Shown here: positions 11,201 through 24,389 of the stretch, one piece after another | Layout: each line of letters opens with the position of its first letter | Numbering within the stretch: position 1 is the first letter of the stretch | Assembly: GCF_020921035.1 (NCBI RefSeq) | Contig: NC_063156.1 | Span: forward strand, 5,022,001 to 5,086,000 | Direction of reading: 5' to 3' | DNA: 64,000 nucleotides | Source: Rhodamnia argentea | Lineage: Eukaryota > Streptophyta > Magnoliopsida > Myrtales > Myrtaceae | Notes under the pieces: generated by a model | The model's database searches: none | Seen by the model: the letters and a program-made list of their open reading frames with translations, nothing else | Told to the model about the DNA's origin: nothing | Made by a program: the position numbers and the translations under genes

Positions 11201-14200
11201 CTATCAATTTTTATACCGTCACAGAAAACTGGAGTCTTTTATGCAGTCCAAATCTTTTCTTTCCAATATCAAATCTCCAACCAGTCATAAAATGGAGGTT
11301 CACATTCATAATCTAACTATGATACAGTGAACAACTAAAAGCAAGATTGACTTAAACACCCAATATAATCCTCTTAAGATGCAACATCTGGAAGAAATTT
11401 CTTTACCTTAAAGGCAAGCTCTTTAATTTCCATCCTAAATCCAGCTTCATCAGAAGGATCAACATCCTCTGGCAGTGCTATGCATTCCCACCACCTAAAT
11501 GCCATTATCAGTTGTGAGTAAGTTCACCTATTTGACAAATAAATCTTAAATAGGTAAAGCCTCACAGAAGAATTACCTTCTCTTGTGACCGACTGATATT
11601 GGCTTCCATGCTTCTAAAAGTAAGGGCATATGAAATTTATCCATAACACGAGCCGCGTCCTCCTTACAACTAGTCAGAAAATTTGCTTTTGACTTCCTAT
11701 ACCGTAATATAGTGTATGCAATTGCCTGAAAAATGACAACCAATGTATTAGCTATCCACACAAGCTTTATTAAACATGTGCACTGGAGATCTGCATATGA
11801 AAATCGAGGAATATCTGTAACCTTGTTATGAGAAAACGACATGAACTTTGCTTTGTGCATGGTATACTCACTACCAACCGAGAACTTAACAGTCTAAGTA
11901 CATGGTAATATCCTATGATCCACTTGTTCTCTGATAACAAAGCGTGACAATATAATAGTTTATGCATACAACGACAACGACCTAGCATTTTCTCACCAGC
12001 TGGGCTACCCAGATAGACATACGAAATGACCATGCCAAACTAAATTAGGCTTATGTAGCAAAAAATATATTGCCTGTCAGCACAAGAGTCTTATAACAAG
12101 ACCTCAGATAAGGCAGAACATAGGGAAGTTAATGCCTCACTTAGCCGCCTACATTTCCCGACGAGGAAGGGCAATTTGGCAAGAAGGTACATAATGACTC
12201 ATTAACGTCAATAGTCAATATCATTGTTTTGGCGTTCATTTAGTTCAAGCATGATTATTCCCCCAATTCCTCCTTTACCAATCCCTAACAGAATAAACAT
12301 GCAGTTGAGTGACACACTATTTCATAAGATGAAATCATAGTCAATCTCAAAAATGTGCCCAACATTAAGGCTCCGTCTATTTCGCCGAAAATGGATGATT
12401 TGTAAAACATTTTCTTAAAACTGATCGCTTGAAATAATTAGTCGATGAAAAATATTTTCATTATGATAACAGTTTATGTCTAAACATTTTCATGAACGAT
12501 GAAATATTTTTCATTCATTCATTTTTTGCAAGCGATATAAGGGATAGATTTTAGAAAAACATTTTCCAAATAATTCGTTCCGCAGAAAACGAACGGAGCA
12601 TAAGATATGAATAAGTGTCAAAGAAAAACCTGCAGCAAAAAGTTCCTTTGCTAGAAGAACAAATTCATTTTCCATCACCAGAAAAAATTGCAAGAACTAG
12701 GGGTTGGAAATGAAACGTAGGAAGAGGAATGAGAAACATGGAAATTACTTATAGAAGAAACGTACTTTGGCTGCCAGAATGAAAATATCATTTGTTTCTG
12801 CAGTAAAAAGAAAAAAAAATGAAGAAGGATTAATAGAAGTAGAAAACTAATTAAAAAAAAAAAATGAATCCTATCAATAATACAGATTAAAGAGTTTTAC
12901 CATTAGCATGTTGCATGAACTGGAGAAGAGCCTTCGCAGAAAATGCTTCTGACTTCTCTCCAGTGCACAGCAAAGAATGAAATGAATTCCAGTCAGCATC
13001 TGCACACGCTTTGCTAAAGAGGGTTGTTGACATTACTAAATGAACTAATTCACAGAATAGCCCCATAAAATAAAATAAAAATGCTTGCGGCAAGCTTTAT
13101 ACGCAGCATAAGAAAATAAAACGTCAGATTATGTGACTCGAAAAAATAATGGCAATACTGCTAATACACATCAGACTCAGTTGTTTAATTCAACTTCCAG
13201 ATTTGCAATTCAAAACTTTTGGTGTCAGGACTAAGGAAAGCACCTTCTCCTGTATTTATCTCTTGGAAGGTAGCCTCTATGAGCATAAATTAACAAAATA
13301 CCATCAAAGTCAAAACGTAATGTTAACATCAAGAAGATTTCTTTTCATATTCATGCTTTTGGTCCTTTGCATACTACTGGAACTTGCTTCCAAGCAGGAA
13401 AAAAGCGAGAGACCCAAATCTCAGGGCAAAAAGTATATCAAAGCCCCCATACCTGCAATAGTAAGCTTCTTGACATCCCCCTGCACATGGAACAACTGGT
13501 GGCGCAGAAAATTTGTCAGAGTATGGCAATACTATTTCACCATTCATCAATGATTCAACGATTTCCTTGGGCAGAGGAACTTTTGCTCTCTTGCTTCCTG
13601 AAGCACATCCACGAGAGTCATCACAACTTCTCTCATCCATGATGTCGTCTCCATCAGATGAGTCAGATGCCCCATGATCATTTGAAACATCGGAGCACGC
13701 ACCAGTATCACATCCATGGCTTGAAGAGAGACCTAAATCTTGAAAAAACAATCTTCTTCCAATTTGAAGTTCTAATGTCCCAATAAAGCGAAAGCAGAAG
13801 CTACATACTAGACAATCAATCTGCGATAAAAAAAGAAAAGGAAGTGTTAGACTTGTGTGCATGATCAAAGATCCTGACAAGTGCATATTGGGATCCATGC
13901 CAGCAAAACCTTATTCAAGGGATGTTGACACCCAAAAAGCATTTGATCCCTTAAGAGAAGCTCCCCTTCTTTAAACTCTACATCAGCATAAACACCTGGA
14001 AAACAATAATCCAACAGAATCTCAATTGTAGAAAGGCAAACTGCAGAAGCCTCTGTGCAAGAGCTCCTCCATCGCATTAACTATGCAAAAAACAATTTAG
14101 TTCAACAGTGCATGAAACTTTTGAAACTTGAGCTCATTTTTGCCAGACCAGAAACTACATAATTAAAATGGAGAAACAATATAATGTAAAATGATAGCAA

Positions 14201-15065
14201 GTGGCACGGCACAGGAGTTATCCTAGAGTAAATTATGTGCCTAAAATGGACACTCCTTATTAGGGCGAACAATGAATTTACTTTCTCTCCGACTACAGAA
14301 AACAAAACAGTACATGGAGATTCTTCTTTATTTCCCTCATCATGCACTAGGAAGCATCTTGCATTTCTTGGTGTGCACTTTAAGTAAAGTTTGCAGCTTT
14401 CAGGTTGATGTCATTTGTTTGCACAGTTCATCTCTTTCCAGTGGCACTCATGCAGTTGCAAATTCTTCCCAAGAACTATCGATGCAAATGGGTGACTAGT
14501 TAAACACGTCACCAACAACACAACTAAATTCACCACAGCAACCTGTCATCCCAGGGAATATACGCGAAGTGATCCCACACCAATCAAGAATAGTCAATTT
14601 GAGAACTCAGCCAGATAGTAGCACAAAGCCGAGCGTAAGAACTCATAAGAAAGCAACTTATTGAGCAGGAGACTGGTCTACCTTTCCCGTGCTCGCCATC
14701 TTGTTTCACCTTGAGGCGGCAGCACTCCCGCGAGGCTAAAAGTCGGTCAAAGTAATCCTGAACAGCCGAATTTCAGACAACCACTGAAACCGAAAGGCGG
14801 GAGAAAAGCAGAGGGAAAATGCAAAATCTACTAAATGGGAGTGTACTGAATCTGAGATGAACCTATCCAGACACGCAGTCGCATCACGAAGATGCTAATG
14901 CGAACGAACGCAAAAGTGACTTGTTCTTCTCCGGCCGCAACTGCTTATTCGAAAGATGATTGAAGAAGCAGAGGAATATACCTGGATTTCGCGAGGAGGA
15001 GGAGGTCGGAGAAGAGCGGAGATTTCAGGGGCGCGCTTTTCGTCGATTGGGCAAACGACTTCCAT
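8270..15065 (-). CDS. ATXR2: ATXR2-type SET-domain histone-lysine methyltransferase
   Basis: Fifteen coding exons join in phase to 493 residues (Arabidopsis ATXR2 is slightly shorter): 15065-14982, 14757-14682, 13995-13910, 13820-13453, 13013-12901, 12797-12766, 11725-11577, 11494-11407, 10361-10313, 10211-10157, 9948-9879, 9796-9727, 9119-9043, 8576-8520, 8377-8270. The start MEVVCPIDEK and the PPPP stretch match the family N-terminus. Residues ~53-82 hold the first SET segment (GVYADVEFKEGELLL). Cysteine pairs from ~85 (CLVCSFC) and CAGGC...CSKACADADW...LLC form a MYND-like zinc insert. SET ends with CMNHSCHPNAK, SYIDEDL and the post-SET CKCSKC. In Arabidopsis, ATXR2 acts on H3K36 with LBD/ARF factors in callus and root formation; the role here is inferred. 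Exon 6 is only 32 nt. Confidence 0.95.
10471..10699 (+). mobile_element. tRNA-derived SINE in ATXR2 intron 8
   Basis: The body is 10488-10682. It starts with a tRNA-like head: box A-like TGGCGCAGCTGG near 10502 and box B-like GGTCGAGTGTTCAAATCC near 10540, the RNA polymerase III internal promoter. A GC-rich body and a 16-base poly(A) tail follow. It is flanked by a perfect 17-bp duplication AACTATTTGAATTTCTC (10471-10487 and 10683-10699), the mark of LINE-assisted retroposition. It lies antisense to the host gene. Confidence 0.92.
12370..12599. mobile_element. MITE in ATXR2 intron 6 (hAT-like)
   Basis: It is 230 bp. The terminal inverted repeats read GGCTCCGTCTATTTCGCCGA and, inverted, GCTCCGTTCGTTTTCTGCGG. 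The interior is AT-rich and itself partly palindromic (ATCGCTTG ... CAAGCGAT). It has no coding capacity and resembles the element at 39294-39527. Confidence 0.7.
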
Positions 15066-16722
15066 TGGAAATGCTTCGCCTCGAACACGAAACGCCAGCG
15101 AAATTTTCCAGTGAAGGCAGCGACGTCGAACTCAATCCCAAGTTAGTCCGCTGCTTCTATTGATTTTGGTTCTTGGTGGCGGCGCGGCGGTAGTCGGCGT
15201 CCATGTGATGTACTCTCGGCAAAATAAAAATCACCAAATCTTAACCCGCAAATGTTAGATTAAATCAAAATTCCTTTAACTTTATTAGTTTATTATTAAA
15301 TGTTTTGGTAAACTATTCAATACAATTCCTCCCGCCTAATTTTAGCCTGAAAATGTTAGACATTGACGTTTAGTTATCGCAAGTGAAATAATTTATGATG
15401 CGGTTTTAAGAAGAGTGAGGCGAGCAATGGGGAGGAGGGATTAGGGTTTAGGCACGTCGAGCGCTCGCAAGAAAGGGATTTAGATCTTGGAGGCCTAGGA
15501 TGGTGGCATGGCTAGCCTACTCTGACATCAGAGCTCCGGCGAAGAGATAGTACATCACAAGGCTGCTCGACAATCACGAGAAGTCCAATCTCGAAGTCTT
15601 CCTCGGGACATTCTAATGAGTAATTTGTGCTTGATTGTTAGGAGAAACTATATGTTCATAGAAAAGAATCTGGAAATTTCAAAAAATCCACAAACGCAAA
15701 AAATGATTTTGTTTTGTCTAGAACTATCTACCTCAAATCCCCGGTCGTGCTATATTAAGACGGCCAACATAACCGAACACCACATCAAGTTGACCGAAAG
15801 AGCTATATCGAAATTAAATCAAAGTTCAGTTTTAAATTGACAGGAAAAATTAAAAAGATATAAAGTTGAATTGACATTCATACATTAGGATTAGGATTAA
15901 TTAAAAGCGCATATATACTAACATGGTTATTGACCAACTAATAGGACCTATAAGTTTACAAACAATTGGAAAACTGATCATCACTTGATCCGACGTCAAC
16001 GAATCTAAAGTTTGTGATTTTAGCTCATGAATATTTGGAAACTTTTCAAAAATTTATGAGGGACGTGCTGTTGTGAGCTTCTCTTTTGTCGGACAAGATT
16101 TCGCAGAGCAAGGATCGTTCGCAAGTAAAATGCAAGCATAAATGTAGAATTAGGGAGTTGACAAACTGTATACCCCCAACAAAATCATTAAAAAAAAAAA
16201 TCGCATGAGACGTTATTAAAAAATATTGTCTACGCTAAATTCCCTACATCAAGTTGGTCCTGACCAATCGGAGGTCGAACTCACCATATTCATCTGGCTT
16301 AGCCCAGAATCCTCGTTGAAAGTCATAAGTACTGTTTCTGACCTAAATAGTAAATATGCATTGCATTTCTCACTTTAAGACAACCACAGATAACACAGGA
16401 TAAAGGCCAAAGAGGCTTATGGTATCATGCTCAACAGCTCGCAAAATGGTGATATTTTCAAAGGTTAGTAGTACAACAGAAGCTCAAAAACTCGTCTATG
16501 AAACTAATGTAACATGAATTGCAAACAGTGAAATCTCACAATCCATCGAAGTCGACCAAGATTAATAGTGAGCCAAGACCTCGACCCAATTATCATTGGA
16601 AAACCAGCGACAGCTGGTGAATATCAGGACCCCCAAGGAACTGAGCTGGAAGATTGACAGACCGAATAATAAATAGGATGACATAAATATACAATCGTGT
16701 CCGCGACTTTCATGAGTCACTG
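15066..16722. other. Intergenic between PEX22 (3' side) and ATXR2 (promoter side)
   Basis: No gene is recognised. GC-rich sequence next to 15066 is the ATXR2 5' leader/promoter. The rest is AT-rich with short unrelated open frames. Confidence 0.6.
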
Positions 16723-19700
16723 CTAAATGCTTCCGAAGAACTGCTCCAAAGATGGGGAACTGAACACATTAGAGGCCGTCCTTTCAGGTCTGATGGGGGT
16801 CACATGAAGTTGGTACTTGATGAATCTCTGCAAACAAATTCCTCAGTACATATATGTATATACTCGGATGATGACATCATGAAGGCTGATAGTGCCAATT
16901 AAGCAAGAAGAGTAAGCAAAAACTTTACCGCTAACTGAGAGACAACTTCAGGGTTTGTGTCAATGTGCCAGTCTGGTTCTAGTTGCCGAACAAAAGAGGA
17001 ACGCCCATTCTCTGTGCTACAGAAAAGAACCTGCACATGAATTTCCCAAAAATCACATATGCATTCAAGGTGAAAAATACATAGCAGATAATATAAATCG
17101 GTGATTTTGCAAGTCTAATTCAGACTATGGAAGGATGTTGGAGATCCCATAGTGTGTAGTTCTTAAGAAATAAGTGAGACGGATCTAACATTTATCCAAC
17201 ACATCAACCATACAACCGCACAATATTCAACTTTCGCTCGTTGATTTCTCTCTACGTCAACCATACAATCACACAATATTCAACTTTCCTTCATTGATTG
17301 CTCTCTCCAGTACCTAAACACCTGCATGGCCCATTAAATTCCACTACTTCCATCATTAATCTCAACAACAATCCACTACGTAATTCTATGACTTTCTTCA
17401 CACAGGACTTAGTTCCTAATTGTAAAGGCTCTGCACCTACCCATAAAGTTAGGACTGCATTGTGCTTAGAAACTCTTCTTTTTAAACAATTTCTACGAAT
17501 CAAAGAAACCACCGTAATTTTCTTTTGAGGCTTCTGCTTATGAACCCAATTGATGTTGCATATTACACTATTATCCTCAACGGGTCCAGACCTTCTGAGT
17601 CCCATGCTTGCACTATATATCAATTCAAACTCAGGCAGATCATAGAGGATTTACTATTGCCTACTACGGTAGACCTTTATCGTTATCACAAATATTCTTC
17701 AGCTTCAATGTGCTACGAGTAATGAATCAGTTGTGCTGCTACATCAAATGTGCCTGTGGCTATGATGAAGCACAAGGACACAAAATCATATTGTCATGGA
17801 GTAGCATCTGATATTAGACTGCTAACAGTGTTTATAATATAGCTTAACTATTAAAATGAATGCCACGAAGAAGTCCCCTACAACCCAGAATCCAATTGAA
17901 TTAAAGAAAGAAGAAAAGCTCGTGATAGACGATCATGTACAGGGAAAAAATTATTAGTATATTGCACATGCAACAATCCAGAGGCCAGCTTAGGTTCATA
18001 TCAGATACTTGTGTACCTTCTCCTTGATGAGACCACCTGAAGTAAAAACTCCAGCATACTCCAAGGCCTGAAGAATTTTTTTCTGCACAAATGAAGAAAA
18101 CAACTTCAACAAGTAGTACAGCCAGCTGAAATAACACAAATTGTGGAAATTGCCCTCACAAAGGGGCCAGAAATAGAATTGCTGTCTTAGGAAACAAAAA
18201 TAGCACTAATGAAGCATGATTAAGAAGATATATGATGCCTATACAAAACACAATCAAAATGACAGAACAATGGCATGTTAACAGCAGTTCTGCATGAGCA
18301 AATCTAAAGCTAAAGCTAGGTTACACCAAATTAACAAGGTCCAAAAACCAGAAATAATTACGGCATAATAGTCGACACAAAACAAGCACATTGTGTGGAA
18401 ACATAGCGGTTTGGTAAAATAATTATTGCAAAAACCATACAGTGCTTACTAGGATAATTCTAGCAATGGCACTGGCATTCACAGTGCACGAATGAGAAAA
18501 TGCTCAAGCAGAAAATGATGAATTCTATACAGTGTTGTCCAAACAGATTCTATTCAAAATTTCACAAATACCTCACTCTCATCATCAAGGACTCTTTCCA
18601 TGAGATAAAGATCACAAAATTTGGTGATCTCCAAAAGTACTTCCAACACAGAGGATCTTACAGTTGCTTGTTTCTGCGAAAAGAATTACTAAATCAGGCA
18701 ATACTCATGCAATACAAAAGTGAAAGTGCAATGGGACTCCGCAAAGGATTCTATTACCTGAAGCTCCTCAGGACTACTTTCCTCAAGAATAACTCCGAGC
18801 AAACGACATGTGACCTGAACAAATAGCTTACGCATCAATGCATAACTTGATGAGGGAAAGAGAAGTGGAAAACCTTCGTGCGTAGCAAAAGGTAAAAGAG
18901 GATAATCGTTTCGACTACACTGACATGCAAAGGAAGCAGAAATTTTTAATTAATAACAAAGGTCAATAACCTTGATCATCCAAGACAGGAATCAATATGA
19001 AACATGAATTAATGACAAGAATCGGATAGTAACCACAACCATGATCAAAGAAGAAAAGCAAAGGCTTTGGATCCAAAGAGAGTAATGGTACAGCCATCTG
19101 TATAATGCTATGAATGATTATTTATATAGATAATATCCCACTTCATGGCACAATATTTGCAAAGTATTAAAGAAATAAGGTTACACTGATTACCTTTCGG
19201 CCTTCACTCAATTTTTGCCTCACTATCTGCCCCAATGTTGGCTGAAAAATATCCGGGAATGACTTTAAAGCTAGAATGAATAAATTGAAACACAAGATAA
19301 ATCACAAGGATGCAAGTTAACACTTGCCTTCACAGGCTGGAAAAACTCATCAACAACATTTTGTGCCCTTAAATCTTCTGAAGTTGAACAAACTCCAGAA
19401 GATGTTGAGGTGGTATTTGTCTGAGAAGGTAGACCCGAACTGGAAGATGAAGCAGCTTGTCTTTTTTGTATCCGTCTTTGAGGACCTCTAGGTGTCCTCA
19501 ATAACCTCCATGTAAAAACTACGGCAACAGCAAACCCAGCAATTGCCCCAAGCGAGCGCGAATTCTAAATCCACAAGGATCAGGGTGCAGTGTGAGAAGT
19601 AGGCACCAGTATGGGGCGTCACATATATCATGCTGTCAGACACTGAGATATACTAATCTAAGATATGTGATCAGAGAGAAATTACCGACATTGACAGAAC

Positions 19701-21220
19701 CTTGTAGCTCCCAGACATTTTACCTATGAGCATATTTTAGGAACCATATTATCTACACAATTTCATATTATTAAGATATCTGCAGATACTCTGGTAGGAA
19801 TGATCCAACTAGATGGTACTTGGCATAGCCGTGGGCAGCAATTACATATTTTAAAAGGGGCAATTCTCCTTCAATAAGGTATTTGGCAAACATTTAGAAG
19901 CTGAAACGCCCAAAAACTGAAGCGTCCCATAGGAGAATTTAATAAATGCCATGGATATAAAGTCATAATGTCAAACGCATTTAGTAATCGCAATCACAGC
20001 TCATCATACAGCGACACCAATACCGAATGAACACTTGAACATCATAGAAGCCACAAATGTTCGACATTGAGAATCGATACCATTAGGGGGTGTTTGGTCT
20101 AGGCACAAGGCACGCAGGTATAGTGAATTTTTGCCACTCACCGCTTCCTTTTCCTCTTCCCCCATATTGTTCCTTACCCTCTATTACCATACCATTCATC
20201 CATCAGCACTAACGAATTTGTTGTCACCACCATCATCCCTCCAAAATTACTGCCACTGCCATTCCTCCTACACCATCACCCCTTGGCCCCAAATCATATA
20301 CATTATAGCCATCCAAATCTACTTACACTTTGACTAGTACATTATGGTGTAGCTGAAGGGAATCTTAGCATAGACCGTCAGAGTTATAAGGAGAACACAT
20401 AATAGCTTTCTAGAAAACAACCAAAGAACAGTCTCATACTTTCCTAGGGATGCAGGTACTGTCAGGATAGGGAAGACCCAACGTGTCAGAAAGATAGCAG
20501 ATTCTGAAAGAGTTAACGGTAAGTTAAAGGCATGACACCAACAAAGGATACTTGGCGATGAAGCGAGTAATTAAGACGTACAAGATATATGATCTGGTAA
20601 GTGCCTGAAGGCAGATATACAGAACCTGGTTGGAAGGTTTTAACTTTAAAAAAAGATACGAAAGTTAGCATTGCCAAGTAGTCAAAGCTAAATTTCTTGA
20701 AGACAAGTCAGTCCCACAAATTTGGCTCAAAATGATAAGAAGTGGAAAGCTGACAGATACAAAATAATCTATGTCTAATTGGACTACAACCGCAGCAAAA
20801 TGGAATATTTTTCAGCAGCAAAACCAAGCCTTAATTTTTAGCAGCTTCAATTATACCTAGAAACATCATAAAGAGGTGGATTTAGTCCCAAAACCCTCTA
20901 TAGGACCATCAACACGACCTTCCCCAGACCAAACAGGCGCCTACCGGGGCAACCAAATCACACGGAAAGCGCAATCAAAAGAACAAAAAAAAAAAAAAAA
21001 TCAATCGAATGAACCAAAGGCAGCAGTTTGATGCGACATAAGAGCATCGAATGGATCATAACATCCTCTATCCCTTGCAAAAGCGACGGAGACAAAGAGG
21101 AATCCGACCACGCACCATATTGTTGAGCGAGATCGAGAAGATGTTGGAGAACTTGACAGTGAGATAAGCCCCGAACTTCCTGATCAGCTGAACGAGCTCG
21201 TCCTTCGAGGTCTCCGCCAT
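16723..21220 (-). CDS. PEX22: Peroxisome biogenesis protein 22 (PEX22)
   Basis: Eight coding exons keep phase to 273 residues: 21220-21116, 19564-19328, 19241-19194, 18814-18758, 18673-18572, 18082-18017, 17030-16929, 16827-16723. The start MAETSKDELV and a membrane segment at ~36-58 (NSRSLGAIAGFAVAVVFTW) fit the family anchor. A serine-rich, basic linker follows. The conserved cytosolic domain comprises PTLGQIVRQKLSEGRKV, EESSPEELQKQATVRSSVL, DLYLMERVLDDESE, AGVFTSGGLI and LEPDWHIDTNPE, and the protein ends SLEQFFGSI. PEX22 tethers the ubiquitin-conjugating enzyme PEX4 to the peroxisome membrane for PEX5 receptor recycling. Intron 2 has a GC donor, and intron 1 holds a transposon-like insert. 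The assignment is firm. Confidence 0.95.
19242..19327 (-). other. GC-AG intron 2 of PEX22
   Basis: The donor is GAAG|GCAAGT, the classic GC-donor consensus. The acceptor is TTTTCAG. Only this junction joins PVK to PTLGQ in frame; the GT four bases further in would shift the frame. Confidence 0.85.
20096..20941. mobile_element. Transposon-like insert in PEX22 intron 1 (PIF/Harbinger-like ends)
   Basis: The left end GGGTGTTTGGTCT at ~20098-20110 is mirrored at the right by AGACCAAACAGGCGCC at ~20926-20941. A GGGTGTTTGG start and TA-type flanks suggest PIF/Harbinger. No transposase is visible in the ~850 bp. Confidence 0.42.
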
Positions 21221-22319
21221 GGCTTTCACCAAATCAGCCGACCAAACCCGCCGTGGCCTTTCTTTTCACCCGCCGGAGACCGAAACCCCGTGGAGAGCGA
21301 GAGAGACAGCGAGACTGCTTCGATGCTTCGCGTCAATATTCGAACCTCACGAACAGAGAATTCCGATGCGATCTGCTCGCTTTAATTTTTTTTTTCTTTT
21401 TTTTTTTTTTCGGTCAGTTTTAGGGGTTTTACTTTTAGTTCGGCGACTGTTGATCTTGTCTTTCGAGTTCGAACCCGGTTTGTCTTAGCGGGTTTCTAAT
21501 TGGGCCGGATTCGGGTCATAAGATTGGGATGAGATTGGCCCCAGCGGGCCCAGCCTAGGTGTAAAATGGTCCAAGGTCAAAGAAAGACCAACCAGCTCGG
21601 CTCATGCGGCCGTCAAAAAAGGCTCATTTGTTGACACGAAGTACAACCCTAGGCAAAGTTTAGGTGGTGGGGGGAAGTCTATTGTCTATTTTCAGCAACT
21701 TTGAAAATGGAAAATTTCCGCTTGGACAAAGATTTGCTCACGACACGATCATCGACCGCGTGTCGTTTTTTTGTACTTGGCCATTTCCATCGCGGCAAGA
21801 TTATCTCTGCGACAAAGTAATGGCTGTGATTGACGGGTATAGAACTGTTATATAATCAATGATCTTTAGCGTGTGTTCAAGACCTTTAGGTAACTTCAAC
21901 TTTTAACTTTTGACGTTGCTGTAAGTTCGGAAAGTAAATTTTTTTTTTTGTTTCTACAAGAGGCTTCAAAATCAATTCTGATGCAAAAAAAAAATGCTCC
22001 AGAAGTAGAAAAATAAAATTACGTAACCATGCGGATTCTACTTCAAAAATTACCTTACCGAACGGATTTCTGCTTCAAATTTGTCACGTGCGCCCTAAGT
22101 AAATTCTGATCTTTTTACCTTCTTTTGTCACAGTTCCACTCATGCCAGTTTCTCTGTAATCTTCGGTCAATGGACACACATGCCAAAACAGCCCTTGGAA
22201 TTCAAATGGCCCAACCGAGACAAGAATGCCAGTGACAGCGAGTGACAGACAAAGACGAAAGACGAAAGACATGGGCAACGTTACGCAGAGCGGGGGAAGA
22301 AGAAAGGGACTCCTTTCAC
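21221..22319. other. Intergenic between cyclin U (3' side) and PEX22 (promoter side)
   Basis: A pyrimidine/T-rich stretch at 21386-21415 lies in the PEX22 leader/promoter region. 21870-22100 is AT-rich and MITE-like, with weakly matching ends. No gene is seen. Confidence 0.55.
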
Positions 22320-23759
22320 TCAGTCCACAACTTGGGGAAGCGATGGTGGGTCTGTCGTTGCTTCCGCATCCTCGACTGCCGGTAGTTCGGTCACATCATC
22401 GAGTGCCGGATTGGACAACACGAGCGCCTTGTCGATCTTGCCGTGTCCTCCGTGCCCGTTCAGCAGCACCTCTCTCTCCAGGTGCAAGCAGTAGCTCTCG
22501 AACACCCTCGAGCTCACCACCACCCCAAAGTCCAGGAGGAAAAGCAGCTCCATCTCGAGCCTGTTCAGCTCGGAGTTGCTCACCCCGCCTACTCTCGCGT
22601 AGAACGCGTTGTTGTAGTGTCTGCGCGAATTCCCCAAAGCCGGTGATGCAGAGATATATATAGCATTCTTTAGACAAAGACAACGATGCATGTACAGCTA
22701 ATCTATTCTAGAGTCGATATGACTTCACATTTTCAAATTAGTAAGCTACATTCACGTTGGACGTCTGTCTAGTTTTTGGGAGCAACTATGGATCAAGAGC
22801 TGGAAAGGTCCTACACCCACATGGTTCTGCCCGTCGTGACCTATAGAAATTTGATATCGGCACTGCCCCAACAAAGGAGTTCCTACATAATTCAGATGGG
22901 TTGGCTCCCGCTGTCCTTTTTCCGGTCAAGAAGCTAATGTGATCTCGAGACCGCCAAATTTTCCGGCCTTAGATTTGGCGGAGAATCTTAGAGAATCTCA
23001 ATGGCTCCTGTTCTCAGATCTCCTGGAAATGTTTGTGCCCCCCCCTGTCATTCCATCACAAAATCATAGAGCCTAATCTTTGATTTTGCAGGATTTGGGC
23101 CCTCATCGGCTTTCTTTTGGATAAGGAGATAGTCTCAAGCTCTTATGGACTGAAACTTCCAAACCATCCATGGTCATCTATTTGGAAATCTGACCTTTTC
23201 ATTTGGTTACTCAACGTTCTTCGAATTAATTGGCAGCAACTAACTCAGAACTCCCGGATGTTGATTACTCGATCAAGTGAAGGCGCTCAATTAACTAAAG
23301 ATGAAAGCATGCACATATGATTTTTTGGAGGCTAACTTACTCATCATCCAGCATCTTGGAGGCGACCATGACGCTTGTGACGAGCAACCTATGCACATTC
23401 AGCGACACCACGAGCGAGTCTGGGTGCTTATGCACCAATCTGTCTATATACACAAATCCCACCACAAAACAGGACGGGCTACAACCCGTGTACTTGTATA
23501 TCCTCTCCAAGTACTTGGGTATGCTTATGTTCGGCGGTCTCACACCTTGGAATCCGTTCAAGCTCTTCCCTAGCATTGCTGACCCGTGGCTGCCGATCCC
23601 ATTCAGCTGCCGGCTGAGGCTCTCCAGGAGCCGGTCATTCCGAGCCACTAATTTCTCCAGCACGAAAGACAGCACGGTAAGAACCCGAGGAAGGGTGGCC
23701 TCTACTTGGCCTGGCTCGGGCCGGGGTTCCAAGCCGGTGCAGTCGCCGGCGGCTAACAT
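22320..23759 (-). CDS. U/P-type cyclin (CYCU1;1/CYCP2-like)
   Basis: There are two exons, 23759-23341 and 22620-22320, joined at ATGATGA|GTAAG and GCGCAG|ACACTAC, giving 239 residues. The N-terminus MLAAGDCTGLEP and ATLPRVLTVLSFVLEKLVARND match the CYCU1;1 type better than CYCU4. The cyclin box runs from about residue 70 (ISIPKYLERIYKY, CSPSCFVVGFVYIDRL, SLNVHRLLVTSVMVASK) into exon 2 (HYNNAFYARVGGVSNSELN, MELLFLLDFGVVV). The acidic, variable C-terminus is normal for the family. These PHO80-like cyclins bind A-type CDKs and link nutrient or hormone state to division; the specific role here is inferred. The intron is ~720 bp. Confidence 0.94.
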
Positions 23760-24389
23760 TTAGATGCCATCGCGATGGAAGCTCTTGTTCGGCTGAGGAA
23801 GGGGAGCTTAAAAGAACTCATTTGGGTGGCCTAGAATGTATGCAAGTGCAGTGCGCATGTTATCCTGCGGACAAGCTCTTAGTGGCTCTCGTGAAGTGGG
23901 ATTTTGTCCCGTGTACAGCTGTTTGGCTGCTGCTGATGCTTCTGGTCTGGGAAGAATTTCATAAAGTTCAGTCATGCCTCATTGAAAGGAACTCAACGCT
24001 ATTAATACAACCTCGATCTTGTGAGTACCTTCTGAATTGTGCGTTATATTTGATTTAACTGCAGTCTATGCGCCATCGATGGGATGGCTACAACTTGGTA
24101 AGATGATAGTCATCAGGAAATAACATCTTTGCGAGGCACCCCTCCTAAATAAAGGTCCAGCTGATACCCAATAACCTATCTATCAATTGAAAGAGACATG
24201 TCGTCAAATGAACTGAAATCTCTGTTGCATGCGGTGATCTAGAAGCCTCAATGATCAAGCTCGAAAGAATTCTCATCTTGGTGCAAAATTGGAGGATGGA
24301 GAAATTGTCACCGTTGATTGTTTGGCCAAATATGGCGAGTTTAACAATGACGAACCTTAATATATCTAGCAAACGAGCAGAATTTCTAT
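23760..24389. other. Intergenic between EXS gene (3' side) and cyclin U (promoter side)
   Basis: No recognisable gene, RNA or repeat. Its right part should hold the 3' UTR of the EXS gene. Confidence 0.6.

Noticed and set aside
21870-22100. A MITE with matching ends (TTAGCGTGTGTTC / TTAGGGCGCACGTG)
   Set aside because: The end similarity is short and imperfect and no target duplication was found. Mentioned only as MITE-like sequence.
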